A program made the position numbers and the translations under genes. Positions 8,670-17,409 of a stretch of DNA of 64,000 nucleotides are shown piece by piece; within the stretch, counting starts at the first letter, position 1, and the number at the start of each line of letters is the position of its first letter. Origin of the DNA: Noviherbaspirillum pedocola (GTDB lineage: Bacteria; Pseudomonadota; Gammaproteobacteria; Burkholderiales; Burkholderiaceae_D); assembly GCF_016632335.1 (NCBI RefSeq), contig NZ_JAEPBG010000025.1, positions 1 through 64,000 on the forward strand. The letters are read 5' to 3'. The notes beneath the pieces were generated by a model. The model was not told the DNA's origin, did not search any database, and saw only the letters and a program-made list of their open reading frames with translations.

Positions 8670-8685
8670 CCGGGAAAATTCCCGG
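8670..8685. repeat. 16-bp palindrome CCGGGAA-AA-TTCCCGG
   Basis: Perfect 7-bp arms with a 2-bp centre lie in the 237-bp gap between the dioxygenase operator and the ACS transporter remnant. The rest of 8611-8847 shows no gene. Function unknown; it could be an operator. Confidence 0.35.
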
Positions 8686-8847
8686 GGGCACACGGCGGCC
8701 TATATACAGCCATGGTCTCGCAGGAGCGGAGTATGCTGCGCGCATTTCCAACTGTGCCGAACGAATGGTACGGCAAGGTAGCGGAGCCCGTGCTGGTACA
8801 TGACTGGTCACAGGACGCCATTGCAACTCAATGGCACTTTTGGCGTA

Positions 8848-9612
8848 CCTAGGTGGAAGTGGCTGTTTCTACTTGAAGGTCTTCCTGCGGTTTTGCTCAG
8901 TGTCTTCGGGATGTCTTATTTGACCGACCGCCCGCACATGGCGAAATGGTTGAGCGCTTCCGAGCAACAATGGTTGCAGCAACAAATCGATAGTGAAGTT
9001 AAGGCCTCGTCAAGCCATCACGACGCGGGCATGCGCGCCCTCTTGAAAAAGCCTGTCCTCTGGCTGTTAGCTTTCGGCTATATCGGCGTCTTCTTTGGTA
9101 ACTCCACATTGGGTGTGTGGCTTCCGTAGATTCTCCATTCCAACGGTGTGCCGCTCCGCACGATCGGTCTTATGGCAGCTGTTCCTCCGGTCGCAGGTTT
9201 GATTGGAATGATATTGCTGTGTAGAAGATCCGCCCGACGTAACGAACGCGTTTATCACACGGTGTTCGCGATGCTGGTGGCCGCAGCGGGCTGTGGAATA
9301 GTGGCGATCTCTAATGGCGTCCCGCTAGCCCTAGTAGGATTTATGCTTGCTAACATAGGTGATTATGCATCCTTGCAAATCTTCTAGGCTATACCGCAGA
9401 CGTTTCTTCCTCCGAAGGTTAAACCTGCGGCAATTGTGGTGATTGGCTCGTGCGGCGCGCTTTTCGGGGAGTGGTTGACTCCGATGCTTGTCGGTCGCGT
9501 CCAAACAGTTACACATAGCCTATCGACAGGAATGGTAATCGTAGCTGTCACGATCTTGGTTTGCGCCATATCGGTCCTGATTGAGGGATCGAAAATAGCA
9601 AGACAGAGGTAG
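8848..9612 (+). pseudogene. MFS transporter (ACS/anion:cation symporter type), C-terminal half with two amber codons
   Basis: One uninterrupted reading frame encodes the second half of an ACS-type (phthalate/tartrate-like) permease. It begins at WKWLFLLEGLPAVLLSVFG and includes KKPVLWLLAFGYIGVFFGN, LRTIGLMAAVPPVAGLIGM and the last helices, with the natural stop at 9610-9612. It has no N-terminal half. Two TAG codons interrupt it at 9127-9129 (expected CAG in GVWLPQILH) and 9385-9387 (expected TGG in QIFWAIPQ). The frame is otherwise undamaged, so decay is recent. Its position next to the dioxygenase operon suggests a former aromatic-acid uptake gene. Confidence 0.85.
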
Positions 9613-9812
9613 TGATGACCTTGGTTTAGTGCCGAACATTATGCGAATGCATGAACCATTGACCACACTCCGGAATTGGTACCGAACATCATTGGAAAAT
9701 TTTGACAGCGCCCTGCGCTCAGCTTAGCAGTTGCGCCGGGCACCAGCGCCGCCGGTTGCACCTGCGGCGATGTTCTGGCGCTTCGCACCTGCCTCTGATT
9801 GATACAACGCGC

Positions 9813-10383
9813 TCAAACCGTCAAGACACTGCGGTTGCGCATTGCACGCCCTTTGCCGATGGGGGCCTGGCGAAGCTGCGAAGCGCCGGCGCCGTAGTGC
9901 CACCGATTCGGGGTCGCTGCGCCGATCTCGCCGCCATGGCGAAGGAAGGTCCGCGACGGTCGTGAAAGGGTGCAGCATGTCCAGCTTCTTGCATACTGCG
10001 GCACCAGTGCCTCGCATTGCATGCGGAGTGAGTCTGGCATGCTCATTAGGCTTAGATAAGGCGGGTTGCCGATCACAATACCGGCGACAGAAGTCCTTAG
10101 GGCTTCGGCAGAAATCCACGGTTGTGCGCGATGCGCTGAGCGAGGTGCTGCGGCCTTTCACAGAGAAATCGCTTTGATGTGGGCCCGTGCCTAGGCACAT
10201 GGAAAAGGATGAAATTCCTATCCTTGGATAATTGTGACGAGCGTGTCGTTGGCATAGGTGCGCAGCGCCGGCGCTTTGACCATCGCGGCACACAGGAATG
10301 CGACGTCTCTCACAAAGGGTCGAGCAGCTGTGCAGTGTCGTTCGGCCAGTTCACCTTTTCAAGCAGTTCATGAACGATGGCTT
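9813..10383 (-). pseudogene. N6-adenine DNA methyltransferase remnant
   Basis: Broken frames on the minus strand carry a recognisable motif order. Motif I appears as EAIVHELLEKVNWPND then LLDPL, a shift, and AFLCAAMVKAPALRTYAND (expected DPxCGDGAFL). It is followed by VTIIQG-stop-EFHPF and later by the catalytic motif IV, VIGNPPYLSL. This arrangement is that of large N6-adenine methylases in type I/IIG restriction-modification or BREX-like systems. Several frameshifts and stops are present and neither end is complete. No restriction or specificity subunit was recognised nearby. Confidence 0.55.
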
Positions 10384-10683
10384 CCCTCGTTTAAAGCGCC
10401 GTTACCGCATGCAGGCAGGCAATGACTTCGCTGTTGGCCTCGTCTGCGATGGAAGCAAACACAGAAAGCGTCCCAGACGGTTTCGGTATGATTGCGCTGG
10501 TTTGCGACATTCCTCAAAGCAAGATTGCCAACTCAAACCCGCATCGCAACATTCCTATGAGGCTTTACCAAGTCTCTCAGAAGCCGCTGCGTTTAGGGAC
10601 GATAGGAAGTAGAACGCTCAAGAATGGCTTCGTAGGAAGCCATTTGCACAGATATTGGAGATAAGTCCATTCATGGTTGCCGC

Positions 10684-10920
10684 CTAGGCGTCGCTGGCAA
10701 TGCCCTCCTCATTGGGCTCAGCGACGGTAGCGGCGGTCGGGCTCCTCTGGGGGCGGGCCTTGGGGCGGGCCTTGGCGCGCAACCAGAAAAAGACCTGCAC
10801 CAGCACCAGCAACGTGCACACCGCCATGAAGGCTGCGCTGATTGGCCTCGTGACGAAAATCGACAGGTCGCCACGCGATAGCAGTAGTGCACGCCTAAAG
10901 TTTTCTTCCACCATCGATCG
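10684..10920 (-). pseudogene. Tripartite tricarboxylate transporter TctA, C-terminal remnant
   Basis: The frame reads MVEENFRRALLLSRGDLSIF, then VTRPISAAFMAVCTLLVLVQ and a basic tail, with a TAG stop at 10684-10686. VEENFRRALLLSxGDxSIFxTRP is the conserved end of TctA permeases. Everything upstream is missing. TTT transporters take up terephthalate in Comamonas (TphC with TpiA/TpiB), so this may be the relic of the cluster's second uptake system. Confidence 0.7.
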
Positions 10921-10922
10921 CG

Positions 10923-11150
10923 CTACGCCAGGTCCATGCCGTTATCCCCACGCGCACAAATGCGAAGCCCTCGAAGACGGATCCTCCTGGCACGCAAGCG
11001 CGCAATGAAATCCTGCACGCGACGCGCCGACTGGGGCGCACGATCTGGAAGAAGTGGAGTGGCTATCACCGACGAAGTCTCATTGAGACGAAAATGCGCT
11101 GTTACAAGCTCCTTGGCGAGCGCGTCCAAGCGCGCGACTTCGGTCCTCAA
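10923..11150 (-). CDS. Unidentified 75-residue reading frame, probably a remnant
   Basis: The frame encodes a basic, arginine-rich peptide beginning MRTEVARLDALAKELVTAHF. No family is recognised. It is flanked by truncated genes on both sides and has no clear ribosome site, so it is more likely debris than an expressed gene. Confidence 0.2.
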   Translation of the reverse strand: MRTEVARLDALAKELVTAHFRLNETSSVIATPLLPDRAPQSARRVQDFIARLRARRIRLRGLRICARGDNGMDLA

Positions 11151-11263
11151 GTGGCCGAATTACAGGTACGTGCTGCCGTGCTAAATCGCTTTACGCGTCT
11201 TGGCACGCCCATTACGGTCGCTATGCCATAAGTCCGCCTACGAAAGAGCAAACTCGCCCTTTA

Positions 11264-11617
11264 CTATATTTGTGCAACAAAGCCGTGGTGCGGGCGAAAG
11301 TTAAAGGTGCCGCGCTTCTGCGTCGGGTCGAGTTCCCAGTGGCTGATGAGATAGGAGCCGTGGTCATCATGCCCCGGTTCTTGCACTACGGGTTTATCAC
11401 CGCCAGCAGCAGGTGCCTGGATGCCGGTAGTACGCGCTGGTTCGACTACTGTTCTTGTGCTATTGCGAGTAAGGTCGTCATAGCAGGCAAGCCGCTCGGC
11501 ATCTGTTTGAATATCCATGCAATCCCGAAACTGCGAAGGCGCTGGCGCTGCGATCGCTTCGCCGACTATACCGATGAGCACTAGCGCAGCCGCTTGCCGA
11601 ATGATTGCGATATCCAT
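11264..11617 (-). pseudogene. pldA: Outer membrane phospholipase A (pldA), 5' fragment
   Basis: From ATG 11617 (with GGTGGAGAAAGC upstream) the protein has a signal peptide ending ..GEAIAAPAP, then CMDIQTDAERLACYDDLTR, a linker, and SYLISHWELDPTQKRGTFNF. This is the start of PldA, the outer-membrane phospholipase A1, just before the beta-barrel. The frame then runs into a GGCTTTGTTGCACAAA sequence, an IS terminal repeat, and stops at 11264. The barrel with the Ser-His catalytic site is absent, so the gene was cut by an insertion. Confidence 0.75.
11269..11284 (-). mobile_element. Insertion sequence terminal inverted repeat (solo end)
   Basis: On the minus strand GGCTTTGTTGCACAAA matches the terminal repeats of IS5-group elements (GGCTTTGTTG...). 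It joins the truncated pldA reading frame directly. No transposase is recognisable on the other side, so only one end survives. Confidence 0.5.
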
Positions 11618-11977
11618 GCTTTCTCCACCATAAATTTTCATCATGCTTCTCATCCTGAAGATATTGACGCTATAGCGCGTCATCGTATTCCTGTGCCGAA
11701 CCATTAAGCGGCCATGGATTTGTCTGCAAATCATCCCCGCTGCCGCCTTACACAGTCCGCCAGGCACAACGAAAAAGCGCAAAACCTGATCAGTCGTTGC
11801 AACGTGATCCCCGCGCATGGAAACCGTATAAGCGTTCGCGTGGAGGACTCTCGACTCATATTTGCCACTCTTCGTGCGTTACGCACATAGCGAATGCCAG
11901 TACGCCGCAAGCTTCCAGCGCAACAAAGATTGGCTAAACGAAATTCGTGTGGTAACCTAATGTTTCGTACTCTAATT
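11618..11977. other. Intergenic region upstream of pldA fragment and marR
   Basis: No gene recognised. It contains the palindrome GTGCGTTACGCAC at 11874-11886, about 105 bp before the MarR gene, which could be an operator. Confidence 0.35.
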
Positions 11978-11991
11978 GTTTTCTCGAAAAC
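11978..11991. promoter_or_regulatory. Palindrome abutting the marR start
   Basis: GTTTTC-TC-GAAAAC ends at the base before ATG 11992 and occupies the place where a ribosome site would be. No Shine-Dalgarno sequence is visible, so the mRNA may be leaderless. The palindrome could be the MarR autoregulatory operator. Confidence 0.4.
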
Positions 11992-12429
11992 ATGGCGTTT
12001 TCCATCGAAGAGCGGTTCTCTGCTGCGCTCTACCACGCATCGCGCGCGTGGCGACAAGCAATCGACAGAAGACTGAAAGATCTGGGCATCGGCCAAGCCG
12101 GATGGATGGCAATCGCGGTAGTTGCCGCGGCCGGCGAGCCTCTGCCGCAAACAGAGTTGGCGCGCCGCCTCGGCGTGGAAAACCCGACACTGGTCGTGAC
12201 TATCGATCGGCTCACTGCAGGCGGCCTTGCGGTGCGTGTGCCATCTTCCACCGACCGACGCATCAAGCTCGTTGCTTTGACTGAAGCCGGGACCAAGCTA
12301 TACGAGAAAGTGAAGAGCCAAGCCGATCAGGTACGTAACGAGTTGTTGGCGCATATCGATAAGGACCATTTACAACTCATGACCGAGCTTCTCGAGTCGG
12401 TGCGCGAAAAGGCGGAGTCCGCTCCATGA
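11992..12429 (+). CDS. MarR-family transcriptional regulator of the efflux operon
   Basis: A 145-residue winged-helix repressor. The DNA-binding part (about 40-100) has LPQTELARRLGVENPTLVVT and the wing PSSTDRRIKLVALTEAG with the conserved D-R-R. Its stop overlaps the start of the emrB-like gene by 4 bp (ATGA), so regulator and pump are coupled. MarR proteins next to EmrAB-type pumps usually repress them and release DNA on binding a drug or phenolic compound. SlyA-like length and architecture. Confidence 0.88.
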   Translation: MAFSIEERFSAALYHASRAWRQAIDRRLKDLGIGQAGWMAIAVVAAAGEPLPQTELARRLGVENPTLVVTIDRLTAGGLAVRVPSSTDRRIKLVALTEAGTKLYEKVKSQADQVRNELLAHIDKDHLQLMTELLESVREKAESAP

Positions 12430-13988
12430 GCACCGTTGACACCTCTGCAGCAAGCCGCCCGGAAGCCGAACTGAACCGGACCATGATCACAGTATCGATC
12501 ATGCTGGCCACGATCATCCAAGCGCTTGATGGCACTATCGCCAATGTGGCTTTGCCCCATATGCAAGGCAGTCTCTCCGCGTCGCAGGACCAGATCACCT
12601 GGGTATTGACTTCCTTCATCGTCGCGGCAGCCATCGCAACTCCACTTACCGGCTGGCTCTGCGACCGCTTTGGGCAGAAAACGATTTTCATGACCTCGGT
12701 GGCCGGCTTCACGCTTGCTTCGGTCCTGTGCGGCATTTCGAATTCGCTGACAGAAATCGTGCTGGCGCGGCTGTTGCAGGGCATCTTCGGCGCCGCGCTG
12801 GTGCCGCTGTCGCAGGTGGTGCTGCTCGATATCAATCCGCGCGAAAAGCATGGCTCCGCGATGGCGATCTGGGGTATGGGTGTGATGATTGGTCCGATCC
12901 TCGGCCCGACCCTTGGCGGCTGGTTGACTGACGCTTATAACTGGCGCTGGGTATTCTTCATCAATGTTCCCATCGGTTCGCTCGCCTTCTACGGCATCTG
13001 GAAATACATCCGCAGCACGACGCCCGCGCGCGCAATGCGCTTCGACCTCTTTGGCTTCGCTACGCTGAGCTTGGCCATCGGCGCGCTGCAGATGCTGCTC
13101 GACCGCGGTGAACAAAACGACTGGTTTTCCGCGCGTGAGACCTGGATCGAAGCGATCATCCTTGCAATGAGCTTCTCCTATTTCGTCGCGCACACCGCGC
13201 TCAAGCCTGCCGGGCAATCGTTCTTCGACTATCGCCTGCTGAAGAATTCGAACTATGTCACCGGGCTGCTGTTCATCTTCATCGTCGGCATGGTGTTGTT
13301 TGCTACGCGTGCGCTGACGCCATCAATGCTGCAGGGCCTGATGAATTATCCGGCCGCCGAGGCGGGCCTGGTTACCGCGCCAAGCGGCATTGGCACCATG
13401 TTCGCGATGTTGATCGTCGGCCGCCTGGTCGGCCGTGTCGACTTACGGGCGCTGCTGGCATGCGGCTTTTCGCTGACCGCGTTTTCGCTGTGGCAGATGA
13501 GTCATTTCACCCTCACGATCGCACCTGCCAATGTGGTGTGGTCCGGCGTGATCCAGGGGGTCGGTCTGGGGTTGGTGTTCGTGCCACTAAGCGCGGCGAC
13601 TTTTGCCACGCTCACGCCAACGATGCGCGCTGAAGGAACAGCAATCTACAGCCTGATCCGCAATATAGGCAGCAGTATCGGCATTGCGCTGGTACAGACG
13701 CTGCTGGTACGAAATACGCAGATCACCCATGCCTCGCTCGTGGAAAAGCTCACCTATGCCAACCCCGCCTTGCAGGATCCGGCTACCAGCACGGTGTACC
13801 AGCTTGGCAGCCAGGCTGGTGCGGCCCTCTTGAATGCAGAGGTCACGCGGCAGGCTTCGATGATTGCCTACATTGACGACTTCTGGATGATGACAATCAT
13901 GACTGCACTGGTGCTGCCCCTTCTGCTGTTGATCAAGGCGCCGAAGAAGGATGCCGCAGTAGCCGTCGACCATGCGGCGATGGAATGA
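12426..13988 (+). CDS. emrB: DHA2-family (EmrB/QacA) multidrug MFS exporter
   Basis: A 520-residue, 14-helix inner-membrane drug:H+ antiporter. It shows motif D1/helix 1 (TIIQALDGTIANVALPHMQG), the loop motif GWLCDRFGQKTIF, and motif C in helix 5 (GMGVMIGPILGPTLGGWL), the antiporter signature. It works with the HlyD-like and NodT-like products downstream to form a tripartite pump across both membranes. Translation is coupled to the MarR gene. Length is normal for EmrB (about 510). Confidence 0.9.
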   Translation: MSTVDTSAASRPEAELNRTMITVSIMLATIIQALDGTIANVALPHMQGSLSASQDQITWVLTSFIVAAAIATPLTGWLCDRFGQKTIFMTSVAGFTLASVLCGISNSLTEIVLARLLQGIFGAALVPLSQVVLLDINPREKHGSAMAIWGMGVMIGPILGPTLGGWLTDAYNWRWVFFINVPIGSLAFYGIWKYIRSTTPARAMRFDLFGFATLSLAIGALQMLLDRGEQNDWFSARETWIEAIILAMSFSYFVAHTALKPAGQSFFDYRLLKNSNYVTGLLFIFIVGMVLFATRALTPSMLQGLMNYPAAEAGLVTAPSGIGTMFAMLIVGRLVGRVDLRALLACGFSLTAFSLWQMSHFTLTIAPANVVWSGVIQGVGLGLVFVPLSAATFATLTPTMRAEGTAIYSLIRNIGSSIGIALVQTLLVRNTQITHASLVEKLTYANPALQDPATSTVYQLGSQAGAALLNAEVTRQASMIAYIDDFWMMTIMTALVLPLLLLIKAPKKDAAVAVDHAAME

Positions 13989-14004
13989 GATACGCGACGA
14001 AACG

Positions 14005-15522
14005 ATGAAATCAATCATTCGAAACGACCACGATGGCGGCGCGAGCCGCATTCTGCCCATGACCCGTGGGCTACGCACCAGTCTCGCATGCGCCGCTTTG
14101 GTTGGCCTCGGCGCCTGCGCCGTCATTCCACCGGAGCGGCATGTGACCCCACAACAGGATGTGGCCGGCGCACAGCTCGCGACGGACATCCACCTTGCCC
14201 GCGAAGGATGGCCCCAGGCGCGCTGGTGGACTGCCTATGGGGATGTGCAGCTCGAACAGCTGATCGATGCGGCGTTAAAGGACAGCCCGACGCTCGAGAG
14301 CGCGGCCGCCCGCATCGGAGCTGCGCAGGCGGCACTCGTGCAGAATCAGGCAGCGCGCGACATCGGCGTGAATTTTCAGGCAGCAGCCAATCGGCAGCGT
14401 TATTCCGCTAACGGCCTGTTTCCGTCTCCGATCGGCGGCAGCACCTATACGGAAGAGACGCTTGGGATTCAGGCGCGCTATGACTTCGACTGGTGGGGTC
14501 GTAACCGCGCAAGGATCGCTGCAGCGGCCGGTGAAGCCAATGCACGCCGCGCTGATTATGCTCAAGCCGAGCTAATACTGGCAGCAGCAATCGCACAGAG
14601 CTATTTTCGGCTGCAAGGCGACTGGGCGCTTGCGGTTGATTTGCGCAGGATGGAAGCGCTGCAGCGGGACATGATCAAGGACACAGTGCGGCGCATCGAG
14701 CGTGGACTGGCCATTATCGACGAGCAGCGTACGGACGAGACCCGCTTGAGTGAACTGCAGCGCCAGATTGCCCAAATCGATGCTGATGCCGTTCGCGAGC
14801 GAGAAGGCTTGCGCGCACTGCTTGGCGCTGGCAGCGATGCGCTGCGTGACCTGCGGCCTCATCCAGCAGCCACGACAGCGGCCCCGTTGCCACGAAGGCT
14901 GGGACTGGAGCTTCTCGCCCGCCGCCCGGACCTGCAAGCTGCACGATGGCGCGTCCAGGCGGCGCTGAGCCGTGTCGAGCTGGCGGAGACTGCGTTCTAC
15001 CCGGATATCAATCTCACCGGCTCATTCGGACTGGACTCAATTTCGATAAGCAATCTGCTGTCCGCAGGAAGCCGCACCTTCTATCTGGGCCCGACGCTGT
15101 CGCTGCCGCTATTCAACGGCAAGAGCCTGCAAGGCCAGCTCGGACAAGCGCGCAGCGCGCGCAATGAGGTCATTGCCGATTACAACCAATCCGTGTTTGA
15201 CGCGGTGCGCGAGGTCGCGCAGGCGGGTGCGGAGATCCAAGGCCTCGACACCGAGCTGGGTCGCCAGGATGATGCCGTGCGCTCGAGTAATGCCGTCCTC
15301 AAGAGCGTACAGGCCCGCCTGAAGCAGGGGCTGACGGACCATGGCGCCCTGCTGCGCGCGGAGATGACGTCGTTGAACCAGGCCGATGTCATCGTGCAGC
15401 TACGCACCCGACGCCAGCTTGCGGAAGTGGCGCTGATGAAGGCGCTGGGAGGTGGCTATCACGCCAACCAGGAAGGCCGGAACATCGACGGCGCCAAGGT
15501 CTCTGTGACGAAACAACCATAA
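14005..15522 (+). CDS. NodT-family outer membrane efflux lipoprotein (TolC-like)
   Basis: The outer-membrane channel of the tripartite pump, 505 residues from ATG 14005. The signal peptide ends in a lipobox (LVGLGAC), so the mature protein is a lipoprotein. Two outer-membrane-efflux repeats follow, with typical segments RWWTAYGDVQLEQLI, YDFDWWGRNRARIAAA, LLARRPDLQAARWRVQAA and FYPDINLTGSFG. Starts at 13972 (overlapping emrB) or 14059 are also possible; none has a strong ribosome site. It sits between the pump and the fusion protein. Confidence 0.88.
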   Translation: MKSIIRNDHDGGASRILPMTRGLRTSLACAALVGLGACAVIPPERHVTPQQDVAGAQLATDIHLAREGWPQARWWTAYGDVQLEQLIDAALKDSPTLESAAARIGAAQAALVQNQAARDIGVNFQAAANRQRYSANGLFPSPIGGSTYTEETLGIQARYDFDWWGRNRARIAAAAGEANARRADYAQAELILAAAIAQSYFRLQGDWALAVDLRRMEALQRDMIKDTVRRIERGLAIIDEQRTDETRLSELQRQIAQIDADAVREREGLRALLGAGSDALRDLRPHPAATTAAPLPRRLGLELLARRPDLQAARWRVQAALSRVELAETAFYPDINLTGSFGLDSISISNLLSAGSRTFYLGPTLSLPLFNGKSLQGQLGQARSARNEVIADYNQSVFDAVREVAQAGAEIQGLDTELGRQDDAVRSSNAVLKSVQARLKQGLTDHGALLRAEMTSLNQADVIVQLRTRRQLAEVALMKALGGGYHANQEGRNIDGAKVSVTKQP

Positions 15523-15544
15523 GACAGATCCAAAAAAACTTACC

Positions 15545-16720
15545 ATGTCTACTCCGGAAAACAATATACCAACGCCCCCTGCCGGGCAAAACCGCAAGCG
15601 TAGAGCGGTACTGTTAGGCATCACGCTCCTCTTTGTACTCGCCGGCGCGCTGTATGCGGTCTACGACATGCTGGTGCTATCCAAGCGCGAAGAAACCGAC
15701 GATGCCTATGTCGGCGGCAATCTTGTTACGCTGTCCTCCCAGGTGACCGGTAACGTGCAGGAGATACGCGCGGACGAAACCCAGGCCGTGCAGGCCGGAG
15801 CAGAAGTCGTGCATCTGGATCCGGTCGATGCCGATGTCGCGCTGGCGCAGGCACAAGCCCGCTTGGGAGCCACGGTGCGCCAACAGCGCGAGCGCTATGC
15901 CAGCGTTGCGCAATACGAGGCGACGGTGGAACTGCGCAAGTTGGCCTTGCAGCGCGCCGAAGCCGATTTCGCGCGCCGCGCGCCGCTGGCCGCTGACCAT
16001 ACGGTATCTGGGGAGGATGTGGCACATGCGCGTCAGGCTGTCGAAGATGCGCGCGCGGCGTTGAAGGTCGCGCTGCGGCAGGAAGAGGCCGCGCATGCGG
16101 GTTTGTCTGGCGTGGACCTGGCGCATCATCCCAGCGTGCTTGCGGCGAAAGAAGACTTCATACAAGCCTGGATCGCGTCGCGGCGCAATGCGATTCTGGC
16201 CCCGGTATCGGGCTATGTGGCCAAGCGCAGCGTGCAACTCGGCAGTCATGTGACCCCTGGAACACCGCTGATGTCGATCGTACCGTTGAACCAGTTGTGG
16301 ATCGATGCCAATTTCAAGGAATCCGAGTTGCGCAATATCCGCGTGGGCCAGCAGGCGACGGTTGAAGCGGACGTCTATGGCGGCAAGGTCGAATACCACG
16401 GCAAGGTGGCCGGCTTGTCGGCGGGCACAGGCAGCGCATTTTCGTTATTACCTGCGCAGAATGCGACCGGGAACTGGATCAAGGTGGTGCAGCGAGTTCC
16501 GGTGCGTATCGCACTCGATCCGAAGGAACTGGAGCAGCACCCGTTGCGCATTGGCCTGTCGACCGTGGTGACGATTGATACCCATCAGACCGACGGGCCC
16601 ATGCTCGGAACACCGATGCCGGCAACGCCGCTTTACAGCACCGCTGTGCTGGCACAGCCGCTCAAGGATGCAGCAGCTGCCGCGGACGCCATCATCTCTG
16701 CGAACAGCAACAAGACTTGA
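15545..16720 (+). CDS. emrA: HlyD/EmrA-type membrane fusion protein
   Basis: A 391-residue periplasmic adaptor anchored by one N-terminal helix (about 22-44, AVLLGITLLFVLAGALYAVY). It has the typical ETDDAYVGGNLVTLSSQVTG lipoyl half, a coiled-coil hairpin rich in Q/A/R (about 95-180), the second lipoyl half IRAPVSG-like (ILAPVSGYVAKRSVQLG) and the beta-barrel (LWIDANFKESELRNIRVGQ). It links the EmrB-like pump to the NodT-like channel. It follows the channel gene by 22 bp. Confidence 0.9.
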   Translation: MSTPENNIPTPPAGQNRKRRAVLLGITLLFVLAGALYAVYDMLVLSKREETDDAYVGGNLVTLSSQVTGNVQEIRADETQAVQAGAEVVHLDPVDADVALAQAQARLGATVRQQRERYASVAQYEATVELRKLALQRAEADFARRAPLAADHTVSGEDVAHARQAVEDARAALKVALRQEEAAHAGLSGVDLAHHPSVLAAKEDFIQAWIASRRNAILAPVSGYVAKRSVQLGSHVTPGTPLMSIVPLNQLWIDANFKESELRNIRVGQQATVEADVYGGKVEYHGKVAGLSAGTGSAFSLLPAQNATGNWIKVVQRVPVRIALDPKELEQHPLRIGLSTVVTIDTHQTDGPMLGTPMPATPLYSTAVLAQPLKDAAAAADAIISANSNKT

Positions 16721-16772
16721 TCTACCGGAGAAGTTACCATTTCCCCTTCCCCGGCTCACTGGCACTCACCAA

Positions 16773-17198
16773 GTGGTTGATTACTCCCTCGATGAAAGCG
16801 TTGGATACCTGCTGAAACGTGCGGGGGGACGACTGGCCACGACTATCGACAGGGCCCTTGCCGAGTTCGACATGACGCATGCGCAGCTCGGCATTTTTCT
16901 CCTGTTGCTGCATGGGCATGCGAATACCGCCGCCGACTTGGCACGGGGAATGGGAGTGGACACCGGAGCGATGACCCGAGCGCTGGACCGGCTCGAGGGA
17001 AAGAGCTTCATCCGGCGGCTACGCAGCGATCGGGATCGTCGCGTGATTGAAGTTAGTTTGACGGACAAAGGAATATCACAGGCAGACGTGATGATGCATG
17101 TGGCAGTTGATGCGATGAATCTTCATCTGCGCGGCTTTAGCCCAGATGAAATCGAGCAGTTCAAGGGTTTTCTGCGCAGGATGATCATGAATGCCTGA
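16773..17198 (+). CDS. MarR-family transcriptional regulator, second copy at the operon end
   Basis: About 142 residues from GTG 16773. The frame is open further upstream but overlaps emrA, and no in-frame ATG follows emrA, so the start is uncertain. The winged helix has ANTAADLARGMGVDTGAMTR and the wing LRSDRDRRVIEVSLTDKG. It is only distantly similar to the MarR at 11992, so the operon is bracketed by two different MarR regulators. It lies 52 bp after the fusion-protein gene and is likely co-transcribed. Confidence 0.75.
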   Translation: MVDYSLDESVGYLLKRAGGRLATTIDRALAEFDMTHAQLGIFLLLLHGHANTAADLARGMGVDTGAMTRALDRLEGKSFIRRLRSDRDRRVIEVSLTDKGISQADVMMHVAVDAMNLHLRGFSPDEIEQFKGFLRRMIMNA

Positions 17199-17409
17199 CG
17201 CAAGGCGTACCGGTTGTGATTGCCTGCCTTGGAAGCTGACCTAGGCGGAAGTATTAGGCAAGGAATATCGCCCGACATCTGAACTGGGTAGAAAGGCGGC
17301 ATGTCGGCACCTTTGTCCCTCGTACCGCGGTTTCCCGAAATGATTCGTGGCAAAGACGGGACACTGAGGTGCGTTATCCCGTATTTGGAAAAGTCATGAG
17401 CGAAGAAAG

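Noticed and set aside
9724-10293. 189-residue minus-strand open frame
   Set aside because: It is basic and low-complexity, and the real coding signal (NPPY and DPL..AFL motifs) lies in other frames. It is a shadow of the decayed methylase.
12327-13217. 296-residue minus-strand open frame opposite the emrB gene
   Set aside because: The plus strand encodes a clear 14-helix transporter with all motifs; the opposite frame is rich in His/Arg/Gly, typical of a high-GC shadow.
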